A DNA stretch of 64,000 nucleotides from Pseudomonadota bacterium (GCA_023954855.1 JAGSGY010000014.1:1-64000); one strand, 5' to 3'. Positions 8,417 to 16,790 are shown, numbered from the stretch's first letter. The notes: generated from the letters alone by a model not told the origin. A program made the numbers and translations.

Positions 8417-9741
8417 GCCAGCTCCTTCAGACGCTTCACAGTGCTGTCGAGGTGTGCGTGCTGTGCGACGAGTCTGGCATGGGCGACCTCGAGCTCGGCT
8501 CGGAACGCGTCCTGGCTGCGTGCGGCGGCCTCCGTGCGTTCGTCCTGAAGTTCCGCCTGTTCGGCGGCCATGGCCTCGATCTGCTCGTTGAGGACGCGCT
8601 CGGCGTCGCGACCCATTCCGCGTAGTGCCTCGCTCGCGCCGTCGATGAGCGCGTCGCGGGTGTCGGCTTCGTCCTTGTCCCCTGCCCATGTTGACCAGGC
8701 AAAGCCACTTCCGACCGCGAGCAGGGTCGGAACCCAGAGGCCTGCAGCGGCCAACAGTGCTGCGCCGCCGAGTGCGGCGGTCATGGCCAGCCGTCGCCCC
8801 CAGCCAGTCTCGCGAGTAAACGGGGGCGGGTGGAGTGTCGGCAGCAAGAGCTCGGCTTGATCGGTGGTCTCAGCGTCGACCTCGAGCTCGGCGAGATCCG
8901 CGAGCACCGCCACACGCCAGGTCGACAAGCCTTGGTCCAGAGCAGTGTCGATGACGTGTTGCAGCCAGTGCGGAAGGGCACGGCGGGCGAGGTCCAGGTC
9001 GTCGACATCGTGCAGCTGTGCAGGCAGGTCTTGTTCGACGCGGACCAGCAGATCACGGACGTCGATCAGCAGCTGCTCGGTGTGGCGGCGCATGGCGGCC
9101 AGTACGTGGGCGGCCACACGAGCTGCGTCGCGGCGTGCGCGTTCGAGCGCTTCGTCTTCCTTCTCGGTCAGCGTCGCCACCTGCGCCAGCTCTGTCCTGA
9201 CGGAGTCGGCCTGCTGATCGAGCTTCGCGAGAGCGCCGTCGATCAGCGTGCCCGCAACCTGCTGGGTCCGCTGTGCTCGGAGCTCGTCATTCGGCGTGAG
9301 TGAGGCGTCGAGGGGCCAGTTCTCGGGAAGAAGCTTCGCGATCCGGGCCCTGATCTCCTCCGCCTCGGTGGCCGGGTCGTCTGAGATGCGCGCGAGCAGA
9401 TCGCGGTCGGCGAGGACGACGCTGCGGTGCTCCGGCGCCGTGGTCAGCGCATCGAGCAACTCGCGTTCCGCCGAGGGAAGGGGAGCGTGGGCGGGGGTGG
9501 CCCAAATCACCGCGTGGACGCTGAGCAGGTCGTCGAGCAGCCCGAGCGAGACCTCCGTCACCTGCCTCGCGTCGATGAGCCAGGTCGCGTCCTCGAGGTC
9601 GTCAGCAAGTCGACGGGCCACCGCGGCGTCGCGCGCCAACACCAGCAAGCGCAGTGGGCCGGCCAGATCGCGTCGTGATGTGCGCCAGATCGCCGCCGCA
9701 CCGGTCTCGCCGGCCGCGAGCAGGGCTTCTTCGATGCTCAT
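8413..9741 (-). CDS. Dynamin-like partner protein lacking a P-loop
   Basis: The start at ATG 9741 gives 442 residues and an ATGA overlap with the gene upstream. The N-terminal ~130 residues look like an alpha/beta domain with the strands of a G domain (LRLLVLARDAA, ATWLIDAR, HAVIWATPAHAP, RSVVLADRDLL), but no GxxxxGKS/T, DxxG or NKxD motif is present. A helical stalk follows, then two hydrophobic segments (about 325-360: LAMTAALGGAALLAAAGLWV and TLLAVGSGFAWSTW) and a C-terminal coiled coil. The layout mirrors its neighbour. I infer a degenerate dynamin-like subunit, possibly a hetero-oligomer partner. No named family is claimed. Confidence 0.65.
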   Translation of the reverse strand: MSIEEALLAAGETGAAAIWRTSRRDLAGPLRLLVLARDAAVARRLADDLEDATWLIDARQVTEVSLGLLDDLLSVHAVIWATPAHAPLPSAERELLDALTTAPEHRSVVLADRDLLARISDDPATEAEEIRARIAKLLPENWPLDASLTPNDELRAQRTQQVAGTLIDGALAKLDQQADSVRTELAQVATLTEKEDEALERARRDAARVAAHVLAAMRRHTEQLLIDVRDLLVRVEQDLPAQLHDVDDLDLARRALPHWLQHVIDTALDQGLSTWRVAVLADLAELEVDAETTDQAELLLPTLHPPPFTRETGWGRRLAMTAALGGAALLAAAGLWVPTLLAVGSGFAWSTWAGDKDEADTRDALIDGASEALRGMGRDAERVLNEQIEAMAAEQAELQDERTEAAARSQDAFRAELEVAHARLVAQHAHLDSTVKRLKELA

Positions 9742-10649
9742 GCGACACCCAGCAGCGCGGCGGTCGCTTCGTTCAGCGCCTCGGTCGAGAGAAGCTCCTC
9801 GCCGACCGGTGTGCCACCCGCATCGGCGAAGGCTTGCGAGCGTGCGAACAGCTCGAGGGCGCGGATGCGCTTGTGAAGCCATGGGGCGCTCGAGAGCACC
9901 TCGGTCCACCGCCCTGGTTCCTGGTCGGCCCCCATCGCTTGGCGCTGGCGCACGAATTCTTCAGGATCGACGTCGGGGCGCGTGGCGAGCGCAATGCGCA
10001 GAAGGGCGGTCGATGCATCCTCGACGCTGTCGCAGCAGAGCAGCCCGGCCCGGTCAGCGGTGACCTCGGCCGCGCGATGCCAGCGCGACAAGCCAAGGCG
10101 TGCGCCGAGGGAGAGGGGGGCGAGGACGAGCTCAAGGGCCGGGCCGACGTTGCGGCGTGCGACGCGACGCAGGCCATCGTGATCGACGATGAGCGCGTAC
10201 AGCGTTCCCCAGGTGACCTGGTGGGCGTCGATGTGACCGCACAGCCGGCCGGCAATGAAGCGACGCTGGCCCTCGGTAGCCCCGGCAAAGAACAAGGAAG
10301 ACAGCCGCAGGGTCGGCCGAACATCGGTCCCAAAGGTGCCTTGGGACGCACCGCCACATCCGCTGACGATGGCGGGAGGAACGGCGATTCCGAGGGTGCG
10401 CGAGGCATGCAGCACGTCCCGATACGCCTCGCTCATCGCATTGGGCCCGGCATAGACACCGTCGACGAGCCACTCAGCACGCTGCAGCGAGACCACGGTG
10501 TCGAGGATCTCTTCGAGCCGATCGGTCAGTGCACCGGCCGGAAGCGTCGGCGGACCGGTCGGATGCGCGTAGGCCACCGGACCTGGACTGCGTCGGGCAG
10601 CCCAAGTCGAGGCGAAGTCGGCGAGCGAGGGATAGTCGAGGTCGTGCAT
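9738..10649 (-). CDS. M48-like metallopeptidase homologue with degenerate active site
   Basis: ATG 10649 gives 303 residues, first in the operon. The layout matches the M48 (HtpX/Ste24-like) peptidase core. The distal motif is intact: SRWHRAAEVTADRAGLL (188-204), with Glu195 where the third zinc ligand belongs. At the HExxH position, however, the sequence reads GRLCGHIDAH: residues 135-139 are Arg-Leu-Cys-Gly-His instead of His-Glu-x-x-His. The first zinc ligand and the catalytic Glu are therefore missing and the protein is probably not a protease. There is no signal peptide. Tight coupling to the dynamin-like genes suggests a structural or regulatory role, which is inference. Confidence 0.7.
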   Translation of the reverse strand: MHDLDYPSLADFASTWAARRSPGPVAYAHPTGPPTLPAGALTDRLEEILDTVVSLQRAEWLVDGVYAGPNAMSEAYRDVLHASRTLGIAVPPAIVSGCGGASQGTFGTDVRPTLRLSSLFFAGATEGQRRFIAGRLCGHIDAHQVTWGTLYALIVDHDGLRRVARRNVGPALELVLAPLSLGARLGLSRWHRAAEVTADRAGLLCCDSVEDASTALLRIALATRPDVDPEEFVRQRQAMGADQEPGRWTEVLSSAPWLHKRIRALELFARSQAFADAGGTPVGEELLSTEALNEATAALLGVA

Positions 10650-10695
10650 CAATCTCCAGGATGCGTCGATGCTACACACGAACGGAGGAGGGACA

Positions 10696-10896
10696 ATGAC
10701 GCTTACGTACACTGTGACTGGGATGACCTGCGGCGGCTGCAAGGGTTCCGTGGAGCGCGTCGTCAAGCGCGTCGCGGGCGTTGAGGACGTTCGCGTCGAG
10801 CTCGAGACGGGTGCGGTTGAAGTGGATGGTGCCGCCGATCGCGCCGCCGTCATCGCCGCGATCGAGAAGGCCGGCTTCGGAGCGCAGGCCGCCTAA
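10696..10896 (+). CDS. Heavy-metal-associated (HMA) domain chaperone
   Basis: The 66-residue protein is a single HMA domain, the ferredoxin-like fold of CopZ-type copper chaperones. The metal-binding loop reads GMTCGGCKGSV, with CxxC at residues 11-14. The rest fits the beta-alpha-beta-beta-alpha-beta pattern and ends IEKAGFGAQAA. The start at ATG 10696 is set by a strong GGAGGAGGG just upstream; an in-frame ATG 27 bases earlier lacks this. It diverges from the M48-like gene with 46 bases between start codons. The expected role is cytosolic Cu(I) (or other soft metal) transfer; no P-type ATPase partner is in the window. Confidence 0.9.
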   Translation: MTLTYTVTGMTCGGCKGSVERVVKRVAGVEDVRVELETGAVEVDGAADRAAVIAAIEKAGFGAQAA

Positions 10897-10906
10897 TCGC
10901 GCTCGG

Positions 10907-11242
10907 CTAGCCGTCGAAGTCTGATGCCCGTAGATCGGCGTTGACCCCCACTCCTCCCTCGGCGGCGTCGGCACCGAGACTGATGACGTCCCACTTCCGG
11001 GTGCCTCTTCCGGGTCGGACGTACTCGAACGCGTTGCCCCAGCCGTCGGTGGGCTCGGCCCGCCGCGGGTAGACGGTCTTGACCGTCTTCGGCAGCCGCT
11101 GGTTGCGCGTGCGGTACATGGCGATGGCCGTGTCGACTTCTTGGATCACCTTCTTGGTCTCGTCGACTTTCTGGGTGTCTTCGTACAGTTGAGCGCTCTG
11201 CTCGCAGCCGGCGAGCAGGAGCAGCGCGAACAGCATGCGCAT
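10907..11242 (-). CDS. Lipoprotein with type II secretion pseudopilin (GspG-like) C-terminal domain
   Basis: The 111-residue protein has a lipoprotein signal peptide (MRMLFALLLLAGC, lipidated Cys13). The mature part resembles the globular domain of major pseudopilins: an IQEVDTAIAMYRTRN helix, then LPKT, then DGWGNAFEYVRPG and ISLGADAAEGG, the last matching the calcium-loop end of GspG. The N-terminal pilin helix with its prepilin cleavage site is missing, replaced by a lipid anchor. It therefore cannot polymerise like a pseudopilin. Role unknown. It converges with the HMA gene with 10 bases between stops. Confidence 0.75.
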   Translation of the reverse strand: MRMLFALLLLAGCEQSAQLYEDTQKVDETKKVIQEVDTAIAMYRTRNQRLPKTVKTVYPRRAEPTDGWGNAFEYVRPGRGTRKWDVISLGADAAEGGVGVNADLRASDFDG

Positions 11243-11313
11243 GCGGCCTCCGGCGACAGTGTGCCTCAGCTTGGCGACTCGGCCCGGGTTAGTTCTGCCC
11301 GTCTGGAGGTCTC

Positions 11314-12300
11314 ATGGCTCATTACCCTTCGCTTCGTCCCCGCCGTCTCCGCTCTGGACCGGGAATTCGCGCCCTCGTACGCGAGACGAGCCTGAGCCCC
11401 GCCGACTTCATCCAGCCCTTCTTTGTTCAGGACGGTGAAGGGGCCGACGAGCCGATTGCCTCGATGCCAGGGCAGTCGCGCCTACGCCTTCCGACCTTGC
11501 TCGAGCGCGCTGCGGAGGCCTACGAAGCCGGAGTGCCGGCCATCGCGGTGTTCCCGAAGATTGCCGATGAACACAAGTCCTACCGGGGTGACGCCGCTTG
11601 GGATGACGACGGTCTGGTGCCGCGTGTCGTGCGTGCGCTGAAGAAACAGCTCCCCGATCTCTTGGTGATCACGGACGTGGCGCTCGACCCTTACTCCTCG
11701 CTCGGCCAGGACGGCATCGTGCGGGACGGCAAGATCCTCAACGACGAGACCATCGAAGCCCTCGTGCAGCAGGCCGCCTGTCAGGCCCGTGCGGGCGCGG
11801 ACTTCGTGGCCCCTTCGGACATGATGGATGGGCGAGTGGGCGCGATTCGCGACCGGCTCGACGCCGATGGCCACGCGGACACGATGATCATGGCCTACTC
11901 GGCCAAGTACGCTTCATCCTTCTACGGACCCTTTCGCGATGCACTGGACTCTGCGCCTCGTGGTGGCGCCGACAAGCGCACCTACCAGATGGATCCCGCC
12001 AATACGAACGAAGCACTGCTCGAGGTTGAGCTCGATCTGCTCGAAGGCGCGGACATGGTGATGGTCAAGCCCGGCATGCCCTACCTGGACGTACTCTGGC
12101 GCGTGAAGGAGCAGTTCCAGCGGCCCACCGCGGTCTACCAGGTCTCTGGGGAGTACGCGATGTTCAAGGCCGCAGGCCAGAACGGATGGATTGATGAGCG
12201 CGCGTGCGTGCTCGAAGCGCTGCTGGGCTTCAAACGCGCCGGTGCCGACGCCATTCTGACCTACTACGCGACCGAGGCCGCCGGCTGGCTGAACGACTAG
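11314..12300 (+). CDS. hemB: Delta-aminolevulinic acid dehydratase (porphobilinogen synthase)
   Basis: The 328-residue enzyme condenses two 5-aminolevulinate molecules to porphobilinogen in haem biosynthesis. The Schiff-base lysines are Lys198 in YSAKYASSFYGPFR and Lys252 in MVKPGMPYLD. The segment that binds catalytic zinc through Cys residues in the E. coli enzyme here reads TDVALDPYSSLGQDG with no Cys, matching the magnesium-type enzymes such as that of Pseudomonas. The start has GGAGG 7 bases upstream. The stop codon shares a CTAG with the stop of the convergent metalloprotease gene, leaving no room for a terminator. Confidence 0.97.
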   Translation: MAHYPSLRPRRLRSGPGIRALVRETSLSPADFIQPFFVQDGEGADEPIASMPGQSRLRLPTLLERAAEAYEAGVPAIAVFPKIADEHKSYRGDAAWDDDGLVPRVVRALKKQLPDLLVITDVALDPYSSLGQDGIVRDGKILNDETIEALVQQAACQARAGADFVAPSDMMDGRVGAIRDRLDADGHADTMIMAYSAKYASSFYGPFRDALDSAPRGGADKRTYQMDPANTNEALLEVELDLLEGADMVMVKPGMPYLDVLWRVKEQFQRPTAVYQVSGEYAMFKAAGQNGWIDERACVLEALLGFKRAGADAILTYYATEAAGWLND

Positions 12301-13745
12301 CGTCGCCTCCGCATCGCGATCAGCGGAAGCACGAATCCAAACGCCGAGAACGGGCTGCTTGTGCATCCGCAGGCCCGCGGCTCTTCCTCCTCGACCACGG
12401 GTCGGTCCACCACGAGGGAATAGGTGTAGGTCGAGGTGTAGTCATCGGTTGCCGCGCGTGGCGAGACCACGAGGTGAACGTCGGTGAGCGCCGCAATGCC
12501 CTCGGTGTTGTACACCTCACCGACGGGGATCGGGATCTGCACCGCCTGACCGTTGTCGCGGGCTGAGATCGCTGCGAACCATGCGTCGGGCGTGGACTGT
12601 GGGGTCACGAGAATCGAGACGTCGGCACCGGTGTCGAGCGTCCACAAATTCGCCCCGAAGGACTGCGGCGGATGGTCCGGAGCGGCCGTCACTCGGTCCC
12701 CACCCCAGGCTAGCGTTCCCTGCAGGCGGTGGTCGTCTGCACCCCCCGACCAGTCGTCGTAGACCAGCTCGTAGACGTCGCCTTCGGGGAAGTCCCAGGT
12801 GGGTAGACGGCTGGTGTAGTCGTCGTGCATCGCTCCAATCGAGGTGCCGTGCTCACCGAGCAGGTCGTCGAGCACGAGCAGGGGATCTCCATACGGTGGC
12901 GCCTCGACCCATGAGCGCCTCACAATGTCGCGGTCCTCGGTCAGCGTCGTCATGTGGCGCACGAACACCGCGGCGCCGTATTGGTGGTAGTCGGCCCACG
13001 TGTCGTTATCGATGTCGCCAAAGGTGCCGACGTTGAGCTCCGGGAGCAGGAACACGGAGGGGGTGTTCGTCGAGTTGCTCGGCTTGGTTCCGCGGATCTC
13101 GGTCTCGGCCCAGGATGCGGTCGCTTCCCAGTACCAGCCGCCTGCGCCCGCGTAGTCGTAGGTGTCGATGACGCCCTGGAGTGCGTGAAAGAACTCGTGC
13201 GCCGCGAGGTCGTCGGCCCAGTCGACATCGGTGAGCGCGAGTCGCTCGAGGACAATCTCCGGGTAGCCCTCGCTGTCGTACCAGAAGTAGCCGCCGTAGC
13301 CCGCAGCGCTGGGTGATGGCGCGCCGGTGTCGCCGATGTAGATGTTGAAGCGGTAGGTCGTCGAGTGCTCCGGTGGTGGGTAGCCCCAGTTCACGACCTC
13401 CTCCGCCCAGACGGCCTCAAACGAGTCTGCAATCCGTTGGATGTCGGCGGTGTTGACGGTCGTGTCGTCGCCCCACTTCACCGCGAAGTTGTCGGTCTCG
13501 AGCACGTTCGTCCATGTGTCGAGCACGTCCCGGGTGACCTTGGTCGAGCCTGGCGGGGGAGTGGGCGTTCCTCGATGAGGCGCAACGACCGGAAGACCGT
13601 GGCGAGCGAGGACGTCTGGGCATGCCGAGCGGGCACGGAGAAGGGTCGACGTGCTGCAGCGCTCAGCTGACGGCTCGCTCAGCCACGCCTCCAGGGCGTC
13701 ACAGGAGGGGGCGGCGAAGGTCGCGCTGATGAGCATCCAGAGCAT
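12297..13745 (-). CDS. Secreted HExxH metalloprotease-like protein with MYXO-CTERM-like tail (copy 2)
   Basis: The 482-residue protein starts with a short signal peptide (MLWMLISATFAAPSC). A zinc-peptidase motif AHEFFHALQG lies near residue 190, and a downstream WYWEATASWAE gives a candidate third Glu ligand, as in gluzincins. A beta-rich region with VVSPRAAT-type strands follows. The C terminus is RACGCTSSP, a short hydrophobic stretch and RRRR, a MYXO-CTERM-like sorting tail that suggests processing and surface anchoring. It is the second gene of a tandem pair, 27 bases after its paralogue, with GAGGGA before the ATG. Its substrate is unknown. Confidence 0.8.
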   Translation of the reverse strand: MLWMLISATFAAPSCDALEAWLSEPSAERCSTSTLLRARSACPDVLARHGLPVVAPHRGTPTPPPGSTKVTRDVLDTWTNVLETDNFAVKWGDDTTVNTADIQRIADSFEAVWAEEVVNWGYPPPEHSTTYRFNIYIGDTGAPSPSAAGYGGYFWYDSEGYPEIVLERLALTDVDWADDLAAHEFFHALQGVIDTYDYAGAGGWYWEATASWAETEIRGTKPSNSTNTPSVFLLPELNVGTFGDIDNDTWADYHQYGAAVFVRHMTTLTEDRDIVRRSWVEAPPYGDPLLVLDDLLGEHGTSIGAMHDDYTSRLPTWDFPEGDVYELVYDDWSGGADDHRLQGTLAWGGDRVTAAPDHPPQSFGANLWTLDTGADVSILVTPQSTPDAWFAAISARDNGQAVQIPIPVGEVYNTEGIAALTDVHLVVSPRAATDDYTSTYTYSLVVDRPVVEEEEPRACGCTSSPFSAFGFVLPLIAMRRRR

Positions 13746-13772
13746 GATTCCCTCGGGTCCATGCCTAGGATG

Positions 13773-15269
13773 TCAGAGTTTCTCGGCTCCGTCACGGCCT
13801 TGTCGACGCCGTAGGGCGAGCAGCGGGAGCACGAACCATCCCAATGCACCCCCACCCGTCGAGCAGCCGCAGGCGACGGGAAGCTCGAGGTCAAAGCCGG
13901 TGTCTGGCGGCTCGAAGTCGGCGGGCGCCACGGTGAGCGTGTAGGCGTAGGAGGTCGTGTAGTCCGCGGTGCCTCCGATGGCCGAGACCACCAAGTGCAC
14001 GTCACTCAGGTTCGCCATGTCTTCGGTCGTCACGGTGGTTCCATCGGTCGGGAGTGCGATCTGCACGCCCTCGCCGTCGCGCATCCCCGAGAGGGTGAGG
14101 TGCCAGGCCGTGGGAGCGCTCGTGGGCGTGAAGGTCACTTGCACATCCGAGCCGGCGGTCTGCAGACGCCACAGATTCACGCCGTAGGCCTGTGGTGGGT
14201 GTGCGGGGGTGACCGTCGCGGGCTCGGCGACCACGGTGAGTGTGTCCTCGATGCGGTGTCCGCCCTGCATATCCGAGTAGGGGCGGTAGGCGGCTTCGTA
14301 GATGTCCCCGTCCGGGAAGTCCCAGGTCGCCATCCGGCCCGCGAAGTCGGTGTGGGTTTCTTCGAGCGTCGTTCCGTGCTCTGCGAGCAGGTCGTCGAGC
14401 TCAAGTAGCGGATCGCCTCCGCGCGGTGCCTCGAGAAAGGACCTGCGAATCATCTCGTCGTCGCCAGCGATCTCGCTCAGGTGCGAGATGAAGATGAACG
14501 CACCGTACTGGTGGTACTCCTGCAGCGAGCCCTCGTCGGGGTAGTCGAAGAAGCCGACGTTGAGCTCGGGGAGCAGGGCAAAGCCAAACAGAAAGCCGGC
14601 ATTGCTCGTCGTCGTGCCGAACACCTCGGTCTCGGCCCAGCTCGCTGTAGCCTCGTAGTACCAAGCGCCGGCGCCGTCGTATTGGTAGGTGTCGATGGCG
14701 CCCTGGATGGCGTGAAAGAACTCGTGGGTGGCCACGTCGCCGGCCCAGATCTCGTCTTGGAGGGTGCCGCGGTTGATGACGATCAGCGGGTAGCCCTCGT
14801 TGTCGTACCAGAAGTAGCCGCCGTTCCCCTGCGCACTCGGTGCGAGCCCGCCGGTGTCGCCGATGTAGACATTGAAGCGGTAGGCAGAGCTCTGTTCGGG
14901 AGCGGGGTAGCCCCAGGCAACGACCTCCTCGGCCCAAGCGAGCTCGAAGGCGTCGGCGATTTTCTGCACGTCCTCGGTGCGTACGGTGCCGTCGCTTCCC
15001 CACTTCACGGCGAAGTTGGTGGTCTCGATCAAGTTCGGCCAGGTCTCTTCGACATCGCGCGTGATCTTGCCCCCCGGAGGCGCGGGAGGTCCCCCTCGCA
15101 TCGGCGTCACGACGGGAAGACCGTGTGCGGCGAGCACGTCGGGGCAGTGCGCACGGGCGGCGTGGAGCAGTGGCGTGCCGCAGTGGCCCGGCTCATCGCG
15201 CGTCAGGGCCTCGTCGAGCGCGTTGCAGTCTGGGGTCGCGAACGCGGCGGCGAGCAGCATCCAGGTCAT
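13773..15269 (-). CDS. Secreted HExxH metalloprotease-like protein with MYXO-CTERM-like tail (copy 1)
   Basis: ATG 15269, preceded by AGAGGA, gives 498 residues; the frame is open further upstream but MTWMLLAAAFATPDC is the signal peptide matching that of the paralogue. The two proteins align throughout, for example NFAVKWG, EEVVAWGYPAPE, YRFNVYIGDTG and NGGYFWYD. The zinc motif is THEFFHAIQG and the following Glu-bearing motif is WYYEATASWAE. The tail is VACGCSTGGG, a hydrophobic stretch and RRRQGR. A PPDTG segment precedes the tail. The pair probably arose by duplication. Secretion and surface anchoring are inferred from signal peptide and tail. Confidence 0.8.
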   Translation of the reverse strand: MTWMLLAAAFATPDCNALDEALTRDEPGHCGTPLLHAARAHCPDVLAAHGLPVVTPMRGGPPAPPGGKITRDVEETWPNLIETTNFAVKWGSDGTVRTEDVQKIADAFELAWAEEVVAWGYPAPEQSSAYRFNVYIGDTGGLAPSAQGNGGYFWYDNEGYPLIVINRGTLQDEIWAGDVATHEFFHAIQGAIDTYQYDGAGAWYYEATASWAETEVFGTTTSNAGFLFGFALLPELNVGFFDYPDEGSLQEYHQYGAFIFISHLSEIAGDDEMIRRSFLEAPRGGDPLLELDDLLAEHGTTLEETHTDFAGRMATWDFPDGDIYEAAYRPYSDMQGGHRIEDTLTVVAEPATVTPAHPPQAYGVNLWRLQTAGSDVQVTFTPTSAPTAWHLTLSGMRDGEGVQIALPTDGTTVTTEDMANLSDVHLVVSAIGGTADYTTSYAYTLTVAPADFEPPDTGFDLELPVACGCSTGGGALGWFVLPLLALRRRQGRDGAEKL

Positions 15270-15318
15270 GGCATCCTCTGCATGGTGGCCAGCATGCCCG
15301 AAGCACGGGCCTGTCGCG

Positions 15319-15912
15319 TCAGGAAAGCGTGGGACGCCGAAGGCCCGTCCCCTGGCCATCGAGTCGGTGAAGCAGGTCGTCGATGAGCTGCAGGGTCAGC
15401 CCCCAGAGCATCACGTCGTCGAAGTCGACCTTGGGAAGCTCGACGTCGTTGCCCTGCCATTGGAAGGTGAACGACGAGCGTCCTCGGCCCTGCAGCAGAT
15501 GGGCGACGGGAAGGGTGTGGATGCCAGCGACCTCGGAGGCTTCGAGCTTGAGGTCCCCGTAGTCCTCGACCGCGAAGACATAGGGCCGGACGAGCATCTG
15601 GACGGGCCGCTTGGTGGCGACGTCGTCGAGGCGTCCGAGCAGGTCGGCATTGGACAGATCGAGTCCCACTTCTTCGACGGTCTCGCGGCGCGCGGTGTGC
15701 AGCATGTCGAAGTCGGTGGGGTCTCGACGACCACCGGGGAAGGACAGATGGCCGCTCCACGGGTCGCGTTCCCTCGTGGCTCGACGAATCAGCAGAAGGT
15801 CGAGGTCCTTGTTCAAGATCGCTGCGACCGCCGCATCTCGCTTGTCGTCGAGGGTCGGCGCGGTGAACGGCTCGCGAGCCAGGGCTTGTCGTATTCTGTC
15901 GAGGGTGGGCAC
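15319..15912 (-). CDS. Nudix hydrolase, CoA pyrophosphatase type
   Basis: The 197-residue protein has the Nudix fold and resembles NudL-type CoA pyrophosphatases, which split CoA or its thioesters to 4'-phosphopantetheine and 3',5'-ADP. The Nudix box runs SFPGGRRDPTD to RRETVEEVGLD; the spacing, one residue longer than the standard box and with GGxxDxxD, is that of the NudL group. The catalytic Glu cluster REtvEE is intact. The start is GTG 15912 with a weak ribosome site. It diverges from lepB with 44 bases between starts. Exact substrate is inferred from the family. Confidence 0.85.
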   Translation of the reverse strand: MPTLDRIRQALAREPFTAPTLDDKRDAAVAAILNKDLDLLLIRRATRERDPWSGHLSFPGGRRDPTDFDMLHTARRETVEEVGLDLSNADLLGRLDDVATKRPVQMLVRPYVFAVEDYGDLKLEASEVAGIHTLPVAHLLQGRGRSSFTFQWQGNDVELPKVDFDDVMLWGLTLQLIDDLLHRLDGQGTGLRRPTLS

Positions 15913-15956
15913 AGCATCTGGTAACCCGATAGGGAGGCTCGACTGCAGGAGAGCCG

Positions 15957-16790
15957 GTGAGTGTGAGTCCCGACGAGGCGCCCAAGAAGACCCCCCCGAG
16001 CGCGGGAACCGAGGGTCAGATGTCGTGGCTGTCGGAACAGGTTCGCACCTGGGGACCGGCCATCTTTGCGGTGTTGTTCATCCGTACCTTCATCTTCGAG
16101 CCGTTTCGCATTCCGTCCGGCTCGATGCTGCCGACGCTGCAGATTGGCGACCACGTGTTCGTGACCAAGGCCAGCTACGGTTTGTGGGTCCCGGGTACGG
16201 TTCTCGATGTGCCGATGATGGATAGCTTCAAGGTGATTCCGCGCTTTGAGCTGGTGGATTGGGGCGATCCGGAGCGGGGAGACATCATCGTGTTCCGCTT
16301 TCCTCGGAACGAGAGCGTCAACTTCATCAAGCGCGTGGTGGCCGTTCCCGGTGACCGCATCAGCGTGCGCAACAACAAGGTCGTGCTCAACGGTGAAGAG
16401 CAGACGATGAAGTACCAGGAGCGCCAGACCTTCCTCGACCAGTACTGCAACGGCCGCGAAGTCCGCAGCTACCACGAGGACCTCGCGGGTCTCGACCACT
16501 GGACCTACACCAACGCCAGTGCGCTCGGCGGGCCACTCTCGAACCATCGCGAGATCACCGTCCCAGAAGGGCACGTGTTCGTGATGGGCGACAACCGCGA
16601 CAACTCCGAGGACAGCCGGGCCTGGAAGTTCGTGCGCTTCGACCAGATCAAGGGCAAGGCGCACTTCGTCTGGCTCTCGCTCAACTCCTGTCCCGACGGC
16701 GAGAACAGCACGCCGTCGATGCTCGGAAAGCCCCGCTCGGAGCGCTTCTTCAAGGGCCTGTACGGCACGCCAGAGGTCACGGCCAAGTGA
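15957..16790 (+). CDS. lepB: Signal peptidase I
   Basis: The 277-residue membrane protease removes signal peptides from exported proteins. One transmembrane segment (about 33-48: GPAIFAVLFIRTFIF) precedes the catalytic Ser56 in IPSGSMLPTL. The general base Lys125 lies in FIKRVVAVPGD, and the late conserved box GDNRDNSEDSR is present. The start is GTG 15957 with AGGAG upstream; a second in-frame GTG lies two codons later. About 25 hydrophilic residues precede the membrane span. Its stop overlaps the start of the O-methyltransferase gene as GTGA. Confidence 0.96.
   Translation: MSVSPDEAPKKTPPSAGTEGQMSWLSEQVRTWGPAIFAVLFIRTFIFEPFRIPSGSMLPTLQIGDHVFVTKASYGLWVPGTVLDVPMMDSFKVIPRFELVDWGDPERGDIIVFRFPRNESVNFIKRVVAVPGDRISVRNNKVVLNGEEQTMKYQERQTFLDQYCNGREVRSYHEDLAGLDHWTYTNASALGGPLSNHREITVPEGHVFVMGDNRDNSEDSRAWKFVRFDQIKGKAHFVWLSLNSCPDGENSTPSMLGKPRSERFFKGLYGTPEVTAK

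Noticed and set aside
6419-8689. Longer start (756 residues) for the dynamin-like GTPase
   Set aside because: The extra 91 residues are Arg-rich shadow of the upstream gene; ATG 8416 gives the ATGA overlap seen throughout the operon.
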